Assembly: GCA_034112085.1 (NCBI GenBank) | Contig: JAWUWD010000158.1 | Span: 1-47,510, forward strand | Direction of reading: 5' to 3' | Length of the DNA stretch: 47,510 nt | From: JAWUWD01 sp034112085 | GTDB lineage: Bacteria; Bacteroidota; Bacteroidia; Cytophagales; Cyclobacteriaceae | Part shown: piece by piece, positions 25,029-32,557 of the stretch | Position numbering within the stretch: position 1 is the stretch's first letter | How the letters are laid out: each line of letters starts with the position of its first letter | Translations under genes and position numbers: made by a program | Notes under the pieces: generated by a model | Seen by the model: the letters and a program-made list of their open reading frames with translations, nothing else | The model's database searches: none | Told to the model about the DNA's origin: nothing

Positions 25029-25547
25029 ATGAAAAGTATTAAGATAGTGCTTGTAATAGTAGCCTCTGTTTTTGGGGCCTTCCACGCCACAGCACAAGAA
25101 CGATCCATTCAGGAGATACACTCTATGATGGTATATAACTTTATGAAGTATGTGAATTGGCCTCCTGCATCTAATTCAGGTGATTTTGTCATAGGAGTAT
25201 TAGGTGAGAGTAAGGTTCATGAGACGCTGAACAAGTGGTATGGAACTAAGTCGAAAGGATCGCAAAAAATTGTAATCAAGAAATTTAGCTCAACTGAAGA
25301 GATAGTAGATTGCCATGTGTTGTATATTGGTAAGAGTAAAAGTGGAGGGTTTGATGAGGTTCAAAGTAAGCTCGCTGGTAAGTCGACTTTAGTAATCACA
25401 GATAGATCAGGAATGGGTAAAAAAGGGAGTGGCATCAATTTTAAGACCGTAAATGGGAAACTTAAATTTGAGCTCAATCAAGAGGCTATCTCTAGCGCGA
25501 ATCTTAAGGTGTCAAGTCAATTGACAGGCATGGCCATCCTTATTTAA
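25029..25547 (+). CDS. YfiR-like (DUF4154) secreted protein, copy 2
   Basis: The 172-residue product aligns with copy 1 without gaps over almost its whole length, with long identical blocks such as KWYGTKSKGSQKI and NLKVSSQLTGMAI. A signal peptide ends near FHATAQ. As in copy 1, one Cys remains (DCHVLYIG). The divergence is spread evenly and the signal peptides differ most, which suggests an old tandem duplication with both copies under selection. It is followed by its own terminator. Confidence 0.85.
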   Translation: MKSIKIVLVIVASVFGAFHATAQERSIQEIHSMMVYNFMKYVNWPPASNSGDFVIGVLGESKVHETLNKWYGTKSKGSQKIVIKKFSSTEEIVDCHVLYIGKSKSGGFDEVQSKLAGKSTLVITDRSGMGKKGSGINFKTVNGKLKFELNQEAISSANLKVSSQLTGMAILI

Positions 25548-25571
25548 GTTTCTAAAAATTATAAATGAAGC

Positions 25572-25600
25572 AATCCTGAGCAAATCGCTTGGGATTTTTT
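25572..25600 (+). terminator. Intrinsic terminator behind the second YfiR-like gene
   Basis: AATCCTGAGC (25572-25581) pairs with GCTTGGGATT (25587-25596), including two G-U pairs, around AAATC; T-run 25595-25600. Confidence 0.82.
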
Positions 25601-25649
25601 GTTTACTCATATTAAGCACATAAGTTGTCAACTTATAAACCCAAAACAC

Positions 25650-26102
25650 ATGAGACTTCTAAAATCATTTCTATCATTAGCGTTAATCATAGTCGCCAGT
25701 TGTGGACCTTCAAATAATCCCTCTGAAGTAGTGGCTGATCAGCCGAAGTCAGAAGGAGAAATTAGGGACGAGCTTTATCAGGAAGTTATCGAGATTCATG
25801 ACGTTGCTATGCTTAAAATGCAAACGATCGTAAACTTGAAGAGTTTAACGATCAAAGAAGCCGATTCGCTTAGGGATCTTGGAGATGAGTCACTAAATGG
25901 TCGAATAGCTGAGTTAGTGAGAAATGAAGAGACACTCGAAAGTGCGAACAAAAAAATGATGGTATGGATGCGTGCTTTTAGACCTCCGGCTGATACGCTT
26001 TCACACGAAGTAGTAATGAAATATCTCCGATCTGAGCAGGATAAAATAATATTAGTTGATAATGATATGGATAAGGCCATATCTAATGCAAAGTCACTCT
26101 AA
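25650..26102 (+). CDS. Small lipoprotein of unknown function
   Basis: I chose the ATG at 25650 because it begins a lipoprotein signal peptide (MRLLKSFLSLALIIVASC) with a lipobox ending at Cys18; upstream in-frame TTG would spoil it. The 150-residue product is then mostly charged helix (IRDELYQEVIEIHDVAMLKM, then RIAELVRNEETLESANKKM), probably a helical bundle on the outer-membrane inner face. Similar proteins in Bacteroidota carry the uninformative name viral A-type inclusion protein. Its stop overlaps the stop of the convergent gene. Confidence 0.75.
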   Translation: MRLLKSFLSLALIIVASCGPSNNPSEVVADQPKSEGEIRDELYQEVIEIHDVAMLKMQTIVNLKSLTIKEADSLRDLGDESLNGRIAELVRNEETLESANKKMMVWMRAFRPPADTLSHEVVMKYLRSEQDKIILVDNDMDKAISNAKSL

Positions 26103-26635
26103 ATAAGTAATGGTACACGATGATTTGGAATTAACTCTTCCAATTCTGGAGGTGTCCCAAAATATTTGCCCATTCTTCTGTTGAGTTCATCTTTAGTTTC
26201 AATGGAGATGACTGCACTTAGCTCTTCAAGAGCTTCTAGCCCAATGGCAAAGGGCTGATCTGTCAACATGTACTTCCCCTGGCAAAGAGAAAATATTTGA
26301 TACTCTTGATATTCTTCAACGGGCTTTCCTTTTACCATACAATTTAAGTTTTCATCGCTGGAAGAGTGCGGATTGATTTCAGCGAAATAATTGTTCATAG
26401 CCTTTTTAGAAGCGGCAGAAAATTCTTTCTTAATATCTTCTGCACAAGTAGTGCACATGGCATATTCGAAGATTATGTCTTTAGCGGTATAGCCATTTTT
26501 GTTGTATTGACGAATAACTTTTTCTATAAAGTATGCCTCATTACTGTTTAAAAGATCTTTACTACAATCGACACAGTTTGTGAAGGGTTTCCCTGTCGAA
26601 TAGCTATGAAGAATTTTTGGAATTTCATTTTTCAT
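26099..26635 (-). CDS. Unknown protein with two CxxC motifs
   Basis: I do not recognise this 178-residue protein. It has no signal peptide or membrane segment. CVDC (21-24) and CTTC (61-64) are 36 residues apart and could bind one zinc as a treble-clef or zinc-ribbon knuckle pair. The second half is acidic (pI probably low) with a stretch ISIETKDELNRRMGKYFGTP near 145-163. It is transcribed divergently from clpB (140 nt apart) and converges on the lipoprotein gene with overlapping stop codons. Confidence 0.7.
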   Translation of the reverse strand: MKNEIPKILHSYSTGKPFTNCVDCSKDLLNSNEAYFIEKVIRQYNKNGYTAKDIIFEYAMCTTCAEDIKKEFSAASKKAMNNYFAEINPHSSSDENLNCMVKGKPVEEYQEYQIFSLCQGKYMLTDQPFAIGLEALEELSAVISIETKDELNRRMGKYFGTPPELEELIPNHRVPLLI

Positions 26636-26775
26636 AAGGAGAGAAGATGATTTGCAGACATTTTGTCTATATTTTAATGGTTTTCATTCAAAATAGTGAC
26701 AAAAAATCATGTTTTCATTTAATTAATGAACTGGCGCTTCTTTTGATTAATTATAATTGAATAAAAGAAACAGTC

Positions 26776-29385
26776 ATGAATTTTGATAAATATACAGTAA
26801 AATCACAGGAAGTATTAAATACAGCGGGACAACTAACCAGCGAAGCAGGACAGCAGGCGATAGAGCCTGTGCATCTATTGGAAGCGATTCTTCAAAGTGA
26901 TCAACATGTGATTTCATTTCTATTAAAAAAAAGTGGGGTTAATGGGCAGACACTATCTAATAAGCTGAAGTCGTTATCGGACTCTTATGCTAAGGTGAGC
27001 GGACAGCAGCCTTATCTTTCTAATGATAGTGCTGCTGTTCTTTCGCGTGCTGAAAAATTTTTGAAAGAATTTTCCGATGAATATATAGCTATCGAACACA
27101 TACTCTTGGGATTACTCGAGGTAAAAGGGAAGTTATCGACATTGATGAACGAAGAAGGGTTTTCTAAGAAAGATCTTATTATTGCCATCTCAGAATTGAG
27201 AGGAGGAGAGAAGGTAGATGATCCAAATGCGGAATCTAAATATAAATCTTTAGCGAGGTATTCTATCAACCTCAATCAGCAAGCAAAGTCAGGAAAGATC
27301 GATCCTGTGATAGGACGGGATGAAGAGATTAGGCGACTACTGCAAATATTGTCCAGAAGGACGAAAAACAATCCGATGTTGGTGGGGGAGCCGGGAGTAG
27401 GTAAGACGGCAATAGTAGAAGGAATGGCTCAGCGAATAGTCGATGGTGATGTTCCTGAAAACCTAAAATCAAAAACAATCATATCATTAGATATGGGCTT
27501 GTTAGTTGCGGGAGCCAAGTATAAAGGTGAATTTGAAGAGCGACTAAAAGCCGTGATTAAAGAAGTACAAGATTCAGCAGGAGAAATCATCTTGTTTATT
27601 GATGAAATTCATACACTGGTTGGAGCGGGAGGAGGAGACGGAGCTATGGATGCTGCTAATTTGCTTAAGCCTGCTTTAGCAAGAGGAGAACTTCATGCAA
27701 TAGGGGCAACTACACTTAAGGAGTATCAAAAGCATATAGAAAAAGACAAGGCCCTCGAACGTAGGTTTCAGACAGTCACTGTTGATGAACCCACGAATGA
27801 AGATGCAATATCAATACTTAGGGGAATTAAGGAGAAATATGAAGTACATCATGGAGTTAGGGTGAAAGATGACGCAGTCATTGCAGCCGTTGAGCTTTCT
27901 AGCAGGTATATATCTGATAGATATTTGCCAGACAAAGCTATTGATTTAATGGATGAGGCAGCTTCTAAGATTAGAATAGAAATAGATTCTCTTCCAGAAG
28001 AGCTTGATGAATTGCAACGAAAGATCATGCAGCTTGAAATAGAGCGTGAAGCCATGCGCAGAGAGAAGAATAAGAAAAGGGAGGCCGGGATCAATGCTGA
28101 ATTGGCAGTTTTAACAGAAAAGCGAAACTCACTTAAGGCTAAGTGGGAGAATGAGAAAGCCGTCATTCAAGGCATCAGAGGAGAGAAGGAGAGTATCGAC
28201 AGATATAAGCATGAGGCTGAGCAAGCGGAACGCGAAGGAGATCTTGGGTTGGTAGCGGAAATCAGATATGGTAAGATCGTGAAAAGTCAACAAAATCTAG
28301 AAAATCTTAAAACTCAGATGAGTTTGATGCAAGTGGGTGCGATGCTCAAGGAGGAGGTTGATGCGGAAGATATAGCTGAAGTGGTAGGCAAGTGGACAGG
28401 GATACCAGTCTCCAAGATGTTACAGAGTGACCGAGAAAAACTACTTCATCTTGAGGATGAGTTGGGCAAAAGAGTCGCTGGACAGAAGGAGGCTATTACG
28501 GCATTATCCGATGCTGTGAGAAGAAGTAGGGCGGGGCTACAAGATCCTAAAAGACCTATTGGGTCGTTTATTTTTATGGGGTCTACTGGGGTAGGTAAGA
28601 CAGAGTTGGCGAAAGCTTTGGCAGATTATCTATTCAATGATGAACATTCTATGGTACGAATAGATATGTCAGAGTATCAAGAGAAGCATGCGGTAAGCAG
28701 ATTGATTGGAGCACCTCCAGGATATGTAGGATACGATGAAGGTGGTCAGTTGACCGAAGCTGTTAGGCGAAAGCCTTACTCGGTGATCTTACTGGACGAA
28801 ATCGAAAAAGCACATCCAGATGTGTTCAACATAATGTTACAGGTATTGGATGATGGGAGATTGACTGATAACAAAGGGCGCATAGCCAACTTTAAGAATA
28901 CCATCATTGTTATGACCACCAATATTGGAGCGGATACAATTCAGCAGAATTTTGCAACAATCACTGAAGACAATCTTTTCGATGTAATAGACAAAACAAA
29001 GGATGAGGTATTCAATCAGTTGAAACAATCCGTTCGACCAGAATTTTTGAACAGAATAGATGAGACGATTATGTTCATGCCTTTGAGTAAAGATAATATT
29101 AGACAGATCATTGATATTCAATTTGCTTTGGTTCAAGAAAGGTTAGCTGAAAATGGTATGTCAATTACCGCTGATAAGGCGGTTTTAGATAAGCTTTCAA
29201 AGCTTGGCTATGATCCGCAATTTGGTGCACGTCCACTGAAGAGAGTTATTCAGAGAGAGGTGCTCAATGAATTGTCAAAGCAAATACTCGCAGGAACTAT
29301 CAATAAGGATAGTATTGTCAACATAGCGTTAGATGATGTGGGGGATATTCGATTTGAAAATGTCGAATTACAAGTAGTGGATTAA
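26776..29385 (+). CDS. clpB: ATP-dependent disaggregase ClpB
   Basis: Hexameric AAA+ machine that rescues aggregated proteins with DnaK. The 869-residue product is complete: Clp N-domain repeats (1-145), first AAA+ domain with Walker A GEPGVGKT (204-211) and FIDEIHTLVGAG, the coiled-coil middle domain (about 400-520), second AAA+ domain with Walker A GSTGVGKT (602-609) and LLDEIEKAHPDVFN, and the C-terminal ClpB small domain. No CIRCE element or clear heat-shock promoter is visible upstream. A terminator follows. Confidence 0.98.
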   Translation: MNFDKYTVKSQEVLNTAGQLTSEAGQQAIEPVHLLEAILQSDQHVISFLLKKSGVNGQTLSNKLKSLSDSYAKVSGQQPYLSNDSAAVLSRAEKFLKEFSDEYIAIEHILLGLLEVKGKLSTLMNEEGFSKKDLIIAISELRGGEKVDDPNAESKYKSLARYSINLNQQAKSGKIDPVIGRDEEIRRLLQILSRRTKNNPMLVGEPGVGKTAIVEGMAQRIVDGDVPENLKSKTIISLDMGLLVAGAKYKGEFEERLKAVIKEVQDSAGEIILFIDEIHTLVGAGGGDGAMDAANLLKPALARGELHAIGATTLKEYQKHIEKDKALERRFQTVTVDEPTNEDAISILRGIKEKYEVHHGVRVKDDAVIAAVELSSRYISDRYLPDKAIDLMDEAASKIRIEIDSLPEELDELQRKIMQLEIEREAMRREKNKKREAGINAELAVLTEKRNSLKAKWENEKAVIQGIRGEKESIDRYKHEAEQAEREGDLGLVAEIRYGKIVKSQQNLENLKTQMSLMQVGAMLKEEVDAEDIAEVVGKWTGIPVSKMLQSDREKLLHLEDELGKRVAGQKEAITALSDAVRRSRAGLQDPKRPIGSFIFMGSTGVGKTELAKALADYLFNDEHSMVRIDMSEYQEKHAVSRLIGAPPGYVGYDEGGQLTEAVRRKPYSVILLDEIEKAHPDVFNIMLQVLDDGRLTDNKGRIANFKNTIIVMTTNIGADTIQQNFATITEDNLFDVIDKTKDEVFNQLKQSVRPEFLNRIDETIMFMPLSKDNIRQIIDIQFALVQERLAENGMSITADKAVLDKLSKLGYDPQFGARPLKRVIQREVLNELSKQILAGTINKDSIVNIALDDVGDIRFENVELQVVD

Positions 29386-29405
29386 TAAACGAATTCTTTA
29401 AATTT

Positions 29406-29433
29406 AAGCCCTGATAATGTTGTCAGGGCTTTT
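29406..29433 (+). terminator. Intrinsic terminator behind clpB
   Basis: AAGCCCTGA (29406-29414) pairs with TCAGGGCTT (29423-29431) around an 8-nt loop, followed by a short TTTT run. Confidence 0.75.
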
Positions 29434-29454
29434 GTTGTTAAATATTTCAAGGAA

Positions 29455-29880
29455 ATGTCAGATCACACCATCTTAAATTCGGATAAAGCACCAGAGCCAG
29501 TTGGGCTCTATCCTCACGCGCGTAAAGTGGGGAATTTACTTTTTTTATCGGGAGTTGGGCCAAGAGAAAGAGGGGTTAAGAAGATTCCAGGTGTAGAGTT
29601 GGATGAAAAGGGTAATATTTCTTCTTACGATATAGAAGCGCAGTGTCATTCAGTGTTTAAAAATGTTAGACTGATATTGGAAGCTTCAGGGTCTAGCTGG
29701 GAGGAGCTAGTTGATGTGACAGTATTTCTGACAAATATGAGAGATGATTTCAAAATATATAATCGTGTATATGCTGAATATTTTAAAGATAACCAGCCTT
29801 GCCGAACGACTGTAGAGATCAATTGTTTGCCTACACCGATAGCTATTGAATTGAAATGCATGGCTACGGTTAAGTCATAG
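29455..29880 (+). CDS. RidA/YjgF family enamine/imine deaminase
   Basis: The 141-residue product has the RidA fold motifs: LLFLSGVGPRERG near residues 29-41, SSWEELVDVTVFLTNM, and the active-site region PCRTTVEINCLPTPIAIE with the conserved Arg and Glu. RidA removes reactive enamines from PLP enzymes. The GVGPRERG segment and the 17-residue insert after it also resemble 2-aminomuconate deaminase-type members, so a catabolic role is possible. It lies right behind the clpB terminator. Confidence 0.88.
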   Translation: MSDHTILNSDKAPEPVGLYPHARKVGNLLFLSGVGPRERGVKKIPGVELDEKGNISSYDIEAQCHSVFKNVRLILEASGSSWEELVDVTVFLTNMRDDFKIYNRVYAEYFKDNQPCRTTVEINCLPTPIAIELKCMATVKS

Positions 29881-29939
29881 GACAACCATTTGTATATAAA
29901 TTGAGTATATTTCCAGTAAATATAAAGTAGATTGGACCC

Positions 29940-30704
29940 ATGAAGATTACTCCATTAGAAATAAGGCAAAAGACATTTGAAAAGGCGTTTCGAGGGCTCG
30001 ACAAAGAAGAAGTAGAAGCTTATATTATGTCCTTGTCCCAAGAATGGGAACGCGTGCTGGATGAGAATAAGGAGTACAAGATCAAACTGGAAGCTTCTCA
30101 AAAGGAAGTTGAAAAGTTGAGAGAAGTAGAAAGTTCATTATTTCGTACACTTAAGACAGCTGAAGATACAGGTGCGAACATGATAGATCAAGCGGAGAAG
30201 GCAGCTGAACTTCATCTCAGAGAATCACAAATAAGAGCTGAAGCTTTTCTCAATGAAGCAGAAACCAAAGCAAAAGACAAGATGGAGGAGGCTGATATTC
30301 AGTCCCGACATGCAGTGGAAGAGATGGAGGAACAGTTGAAAACATTAGGTCAGACTTATCGAATGTTAGAAAACTACAGAGATGACTTGCTATCTAATAT
30401 TAAAATGTTTTCACAAGAAGCTTTAGAGAAAGTAGAACGCGTCAATAATCAAGGCAAGCAATTCGACCTTGAAGAACAAATAATGAAAGCTAAAAGTATC
30501 TCGACCACTTTCAAACTAAGAAATAGTAAGATGGAACCTGTCCAATCATCAGAAACTGAAAAGGAGGCTACTATCTCACAAGAAAAGAATACAGACAAGG
30601 CTGATGCAGCAAAGGATATAGGACATCAGATTGATTATCAGTCATCAGGAAATGATAAATCTCAATCTTCAGAAAACAAGTCATTTTTTGACGAAATAGA
30701 TTAA
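29940..30704 (+). CDS. DivIVA-domain coiled-coil protein
   Basis: The 254-residue product begins with a DivIVA/GpsB-type N-terminus (MKITPLEIRQKTFEKAFRGL, then DKEEVEAYI), followed by long coiled coil (about 35-180) and a low-complexity Ser/Glu/Lys tail ending FFDEID. Such proteins bind curved membrane or organise the cell envelope in Gram-positives; the role in Bacteroidota is unclear. The stop overlaps the folB start by 1 nt (TAATG), implying coupled translation. Confidence 0.85.
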   Translation: MKITPLEIRQKTFEKAFRGLDKEEVEAYIMSLSQEWERVLDENKEYKIKLEASQKEVEKLREVESSLFRTLKTAEDTGANMIDQAEKAAELHLRESQIRAEAFLNEAETKAKDKMEEADIQSRHAVEEMEEQLKTLGQTYRMLENYRDDLLSNIKMFSQEALEKVERVNNQGKQFDLEEQIMKAKSISTTFKLRNSKMEPVQSSETEKEATISQEKNTDKADAAKDIGHQIDYQSSGNDKSQSSENKSFFDEID

Positions 30705-31069
30705 TGGGTAAAGTTGCACTTGAAGGGATTGAGTTTTTCGCTTATCATGGGTATTATGAGGAGGAGCGAAAAATTGGCAACAAATACGAGGTCAATATTG
30801 AAGTAGCATCTGATCTTTCTGATGCAGCTAAGACAGATTCTCTTTCTGGTACTATCAATTATGAGGTGCTTTATAAGGTTATTCAACATGAAATGATGAT
30901 TCCTTCAAAAATGCTCGAACATGTTGGGAATCGTATTGTTGACAAGGTAATGGCAGAGTTTAGCCAAATAGAGGTTATCACAGTCGAAATATCAAAATTC
31001 AACCCTCCGATAAAGGGAGTATGCCGTAAGGCAAAAGTCACCTTGACCAGGTCTCGTAAAGCAGTCTAA
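30704..31069 (+). CDS. folB: Dihydroneopterin aldolase
   Basis: Cleaves 7,8-dihydroneopterin to 6-hydroxymethyl-dihydropterin in folate synthesis. The 121-residue product has GIEFFAYHGYYEEERKIGN (with the conserved His and Glu), INYEVLY and the catalytic Lys in ISKFNPPI near residue 95. The start overlaps the DivIVA-protein stop. It converges on the IscA-like gene with 1 nt between stop codons. Confidence 0.94.
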   Translation: MGKVALEGIEFFAYHGYYEEERKIGNKYEVNIEVASDLSDAAKTDSLSGTINYEVLYKVIQHEMMIPSKMLEHVGNRIVDKVMAEFSQIEVITVEISKFNPPIKGVCRKAKVTLTRSRKAV

Positions 31070-31070
31070 T

Positions 31071-31385
31071 TTATTCTATCTCAGCTTTTATAAATGCGAA
31101 TCCTCTAGCGTCTGCACCTTCATGAAAATCGACCTCTAGTCCGATAAGATACATCATATGTTTTTTCTCTATGTACACAGGGATATCACCTTCCAAGTAA
31201 GATAGGTCCCCTTCTTTCTTTTTGTCGAATCCTATCAGGTAGGACATTCCAGCACCACATCCACCACCACCCTTCATACCTATTCTAAGTCCGTATGATT
31301 CAGGAATGTTTTTGTGCTGCATGATATTGCGCACTTCTAGCGCGGCCTTATCAGTTAACTGTACAGGTTTTAATGGGTCAGACAT
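31071..31385 (-). CDS. HesB/IscA-family Fe-S assembly protein lacking the C-terminal Cys pair
   Basis: A-type carriers pass Fe-S clusters to apo-proteins using three cysteines, one central and two in a C-terminal CxC. The 104-residue product keeps the fold (LRIGMKGGGGCGAGMSYLIGFD, about 33-54) with Cys43, but its end (DARGFAFIKAEIE) has no Cys at all. It may bind clusters or iron as a dimer through Cys43, or have another role; comparable short forms exist in Bacteroidota. Monocistronic with its own promoter. Confidence 0.85.
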   Translation of the reverse strand: MSDPLKPVQLTDKAALEVRNIMQHKNIPESYGLRIGMKGGGGCGAGMSYLIGFDKKKEGDLSYLEGDIPVYIEKKHMMYLIGLEVDFHEGADARGFAFIKAEIE

Positions 31386-31456
31386 ATCTATATTATTTGG
31401 AATACGTTATAATGTTGATGAAATAAATTATATGTAGGTCATCAGCTATAGTTCCT

Positions 31457-31489
31457 CAAAATTATTTAATTTTCCTGATATATAAACAA
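31457..31489 (-). promoter_or_regulatory. Probable promoter of the IscA-like gene
   Basis: On the minus strand TTG (31489-31487) and TAATTTTG (31464-31457) are spaced by 22 nt, about 72 nt before the start codon at 31385. Confidence 0.5.
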
Positions 31490-31510
31490 GACTAAACAGA
31501 TCATTATCGA

Positions 31511-32029
31511 ATGGAACAATTATTAGAGTTTGCTAAGATATTAGTGCCAGCAGGATTAGTACTATACGCCATGTTTTTGATGGTTAAGTCTTTCCTTAAC
31601 AAAGAATTGGAGAAAAAGATGCTCGAAATTAGAGGGAAAAGTATTGAAGCAGTTTTGCCAAATCGGCTACAAGCATATGAGCGTATGTGTTTGTTTTTGG
31701 AGAGGATCTCACCGAATAGCCTTATTTTAAGACTTAATATTGGAGAATTTACTTCTCAGGAGTTTCAACATATCATATTAAATGAAATAAGAGAAGAGTA
31801 CAATCACAACGTTTCACAGCAAGTATATATGAGTAACGAAGTTTGGGAACTGATTAAAAGTGCTAAAGAGGAGTTGGTAACTATCGTCAATGATTCAGCA
31901 GAACGAGTTGGAAAAGAGGCAACATCCATAGATTTGTCGAAACAGATATTGGAGATCGTGCATAGTCGACCAGATAATATAGCACATGCATTAATTGAGG
32001 TAAAAAATGAGATTAGTCAAGTATTCTAA
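31511..32029 (+). CDS. Membrane-anchored protein of the DUF7935 type
   Basis: The 172-residue product has one N-terminal membrane helix (about residues 9-27: KILVPAGLVLYAMFLMVKS) followed by a soluble domain with RLQAYERMCLFLERISPNSLILR and a C-terminal amphipathic stretch ending in IEVKNEISQVF. I recognise it only as a conserved Bacteroidota family without known function. It is divergent from the IscA-like gene and 53 nt upstream of the YkvA-like gene. Confidence 0.75.
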   Translation: MEQLLEFAKILVPAGLVLYAMFLMVKSFLNKELEKKMLEIRGKSIEAVLPNRLQAYERMCLFLERISPNSLILRLNIGEFTSQEFQHIILNEIREEYNHNVSQQVYMSNEVWELIKSAKEELVTIVNDSAERVGKEATSIDLSKQILEIVHSRPDNIAHALIEVKNEISQVF

Positions 32030-32072
32030 TTTATAAAGAAATTTATTAACTTATACCTTCATTTTTTAAACG

Positions 32073-32078
32073 AGGAGG
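32073..32078 (+). promoter_or_regulatory. Strong Shine-Dalgarno sequence AGGAGG
   Basis: AGGAGG ends 4 nt before the ATG at 32083. Almost no other gene in the window has one; Bacteroidota ribosomes usually do not use the anti-SD because it is masked. Confidence 0.7.
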
Positions 32079-32082
32079 AAAT

Positions 32083-32484
32083 ATGGGAGAAGGCAGAATT
32101 GAAAATAAGTATTTCAAAAGAGCACAAGCTCGAGCTAAAGATCTAATAGGGAATAATGAGAAGCTCGGTCATCTAATTGAGCGATCTAAGGATAAATTGT
32201 CAGTAGTTGGTAATTCTAAACTGATAGAGAACGCTAAAGTGTTTATTCGCATGGTAAAAGCGTATGTGAACGGGAGTTATAGAGAGGTGCCACTTAAGAG
32301 TATTGTGATGGTGGTAGCAGCTCTTTTATATTTTGTGATGCCCTTGGATTTGATTGCGGATTTTATTCCAGTCACAGGATTAGTGGATGATTTCGCAGTG
32401 ATATTGTGGGTGTATAAACAACTCCATAGTGAAATTGAAGCATTTGTCGTGTGGGAGCAGGGTCTAAATGAACCATCTGCTTAA
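32083..32484 (+). CDS. YkvA/DUF1232 family membrane protein
   Basis: The 133-residue product has a charged N-terminal part and the DUF1232 core (about 80-115) with ALLYFVMPLDLIADFIPVTG, followed by VDDFAVILWVYKQL: a short hydrophobic hairpin with conserved Pro and Asp residues. Function of the family is unknown. Preceded by an exact AGGAGG and followed by an intrinsic terminator. Confidence 0.85.
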   Translation: MGEGRIENKYFKRAQARAKDLIGNNEKLGHLIERSKDKLSVVGNSKLIENAKVFIRMVKAYVNGSYREVPLKSIVMVVAALLYFVMPLDLIADFIPVTGLVDDFAVILWVYKQLHSEIEAFVVWEQGLNEPSA

Positions 32485-32512
32485 TTAATTGGTTGACATT
32501 TTTCAAAGTTGT

Positions 32513-32537
32513 AAGAGGGCACTGAAGCCCTTTTTTT
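32513..32537 (+). terminator. Intrinsic terminator behind the YkvA-like gene
   Basis: AAGAGGGC (32513-32520) pairs with GCCCTTTT (32527-32534, one G-U) around a 6-nt loop; T-run to 32537. Confidence 0.87.
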
Positions 32538-32557
32538 AATGAGCAAATTTTCAAAAA

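Noticed and set aside
25599..25649. Upstream extension of the lipoprotein gene from a TTG codon
   Set aside because: It begins inside the preceding terminator and would bury the lipoprotein signal peptide; the ATG at 25650 explains the lipobox.
26636..26775. CIRCE or sigma-32-type element before clpB
   Set aside because: I found no TTAGCACTC-N9-GAGTGCTAA and no convincing heat-shock promoter; the nearest match (TTCTTTTG at 26738) has a mismatch and no -33.
29889..29913. Promoter before the DivIVA-domain gene (TTTG, then TATATTTC)
   Set aside because: The spacing is only 13 nt and the -7 element has a mismatch, so it does not meet the standard used for the others.
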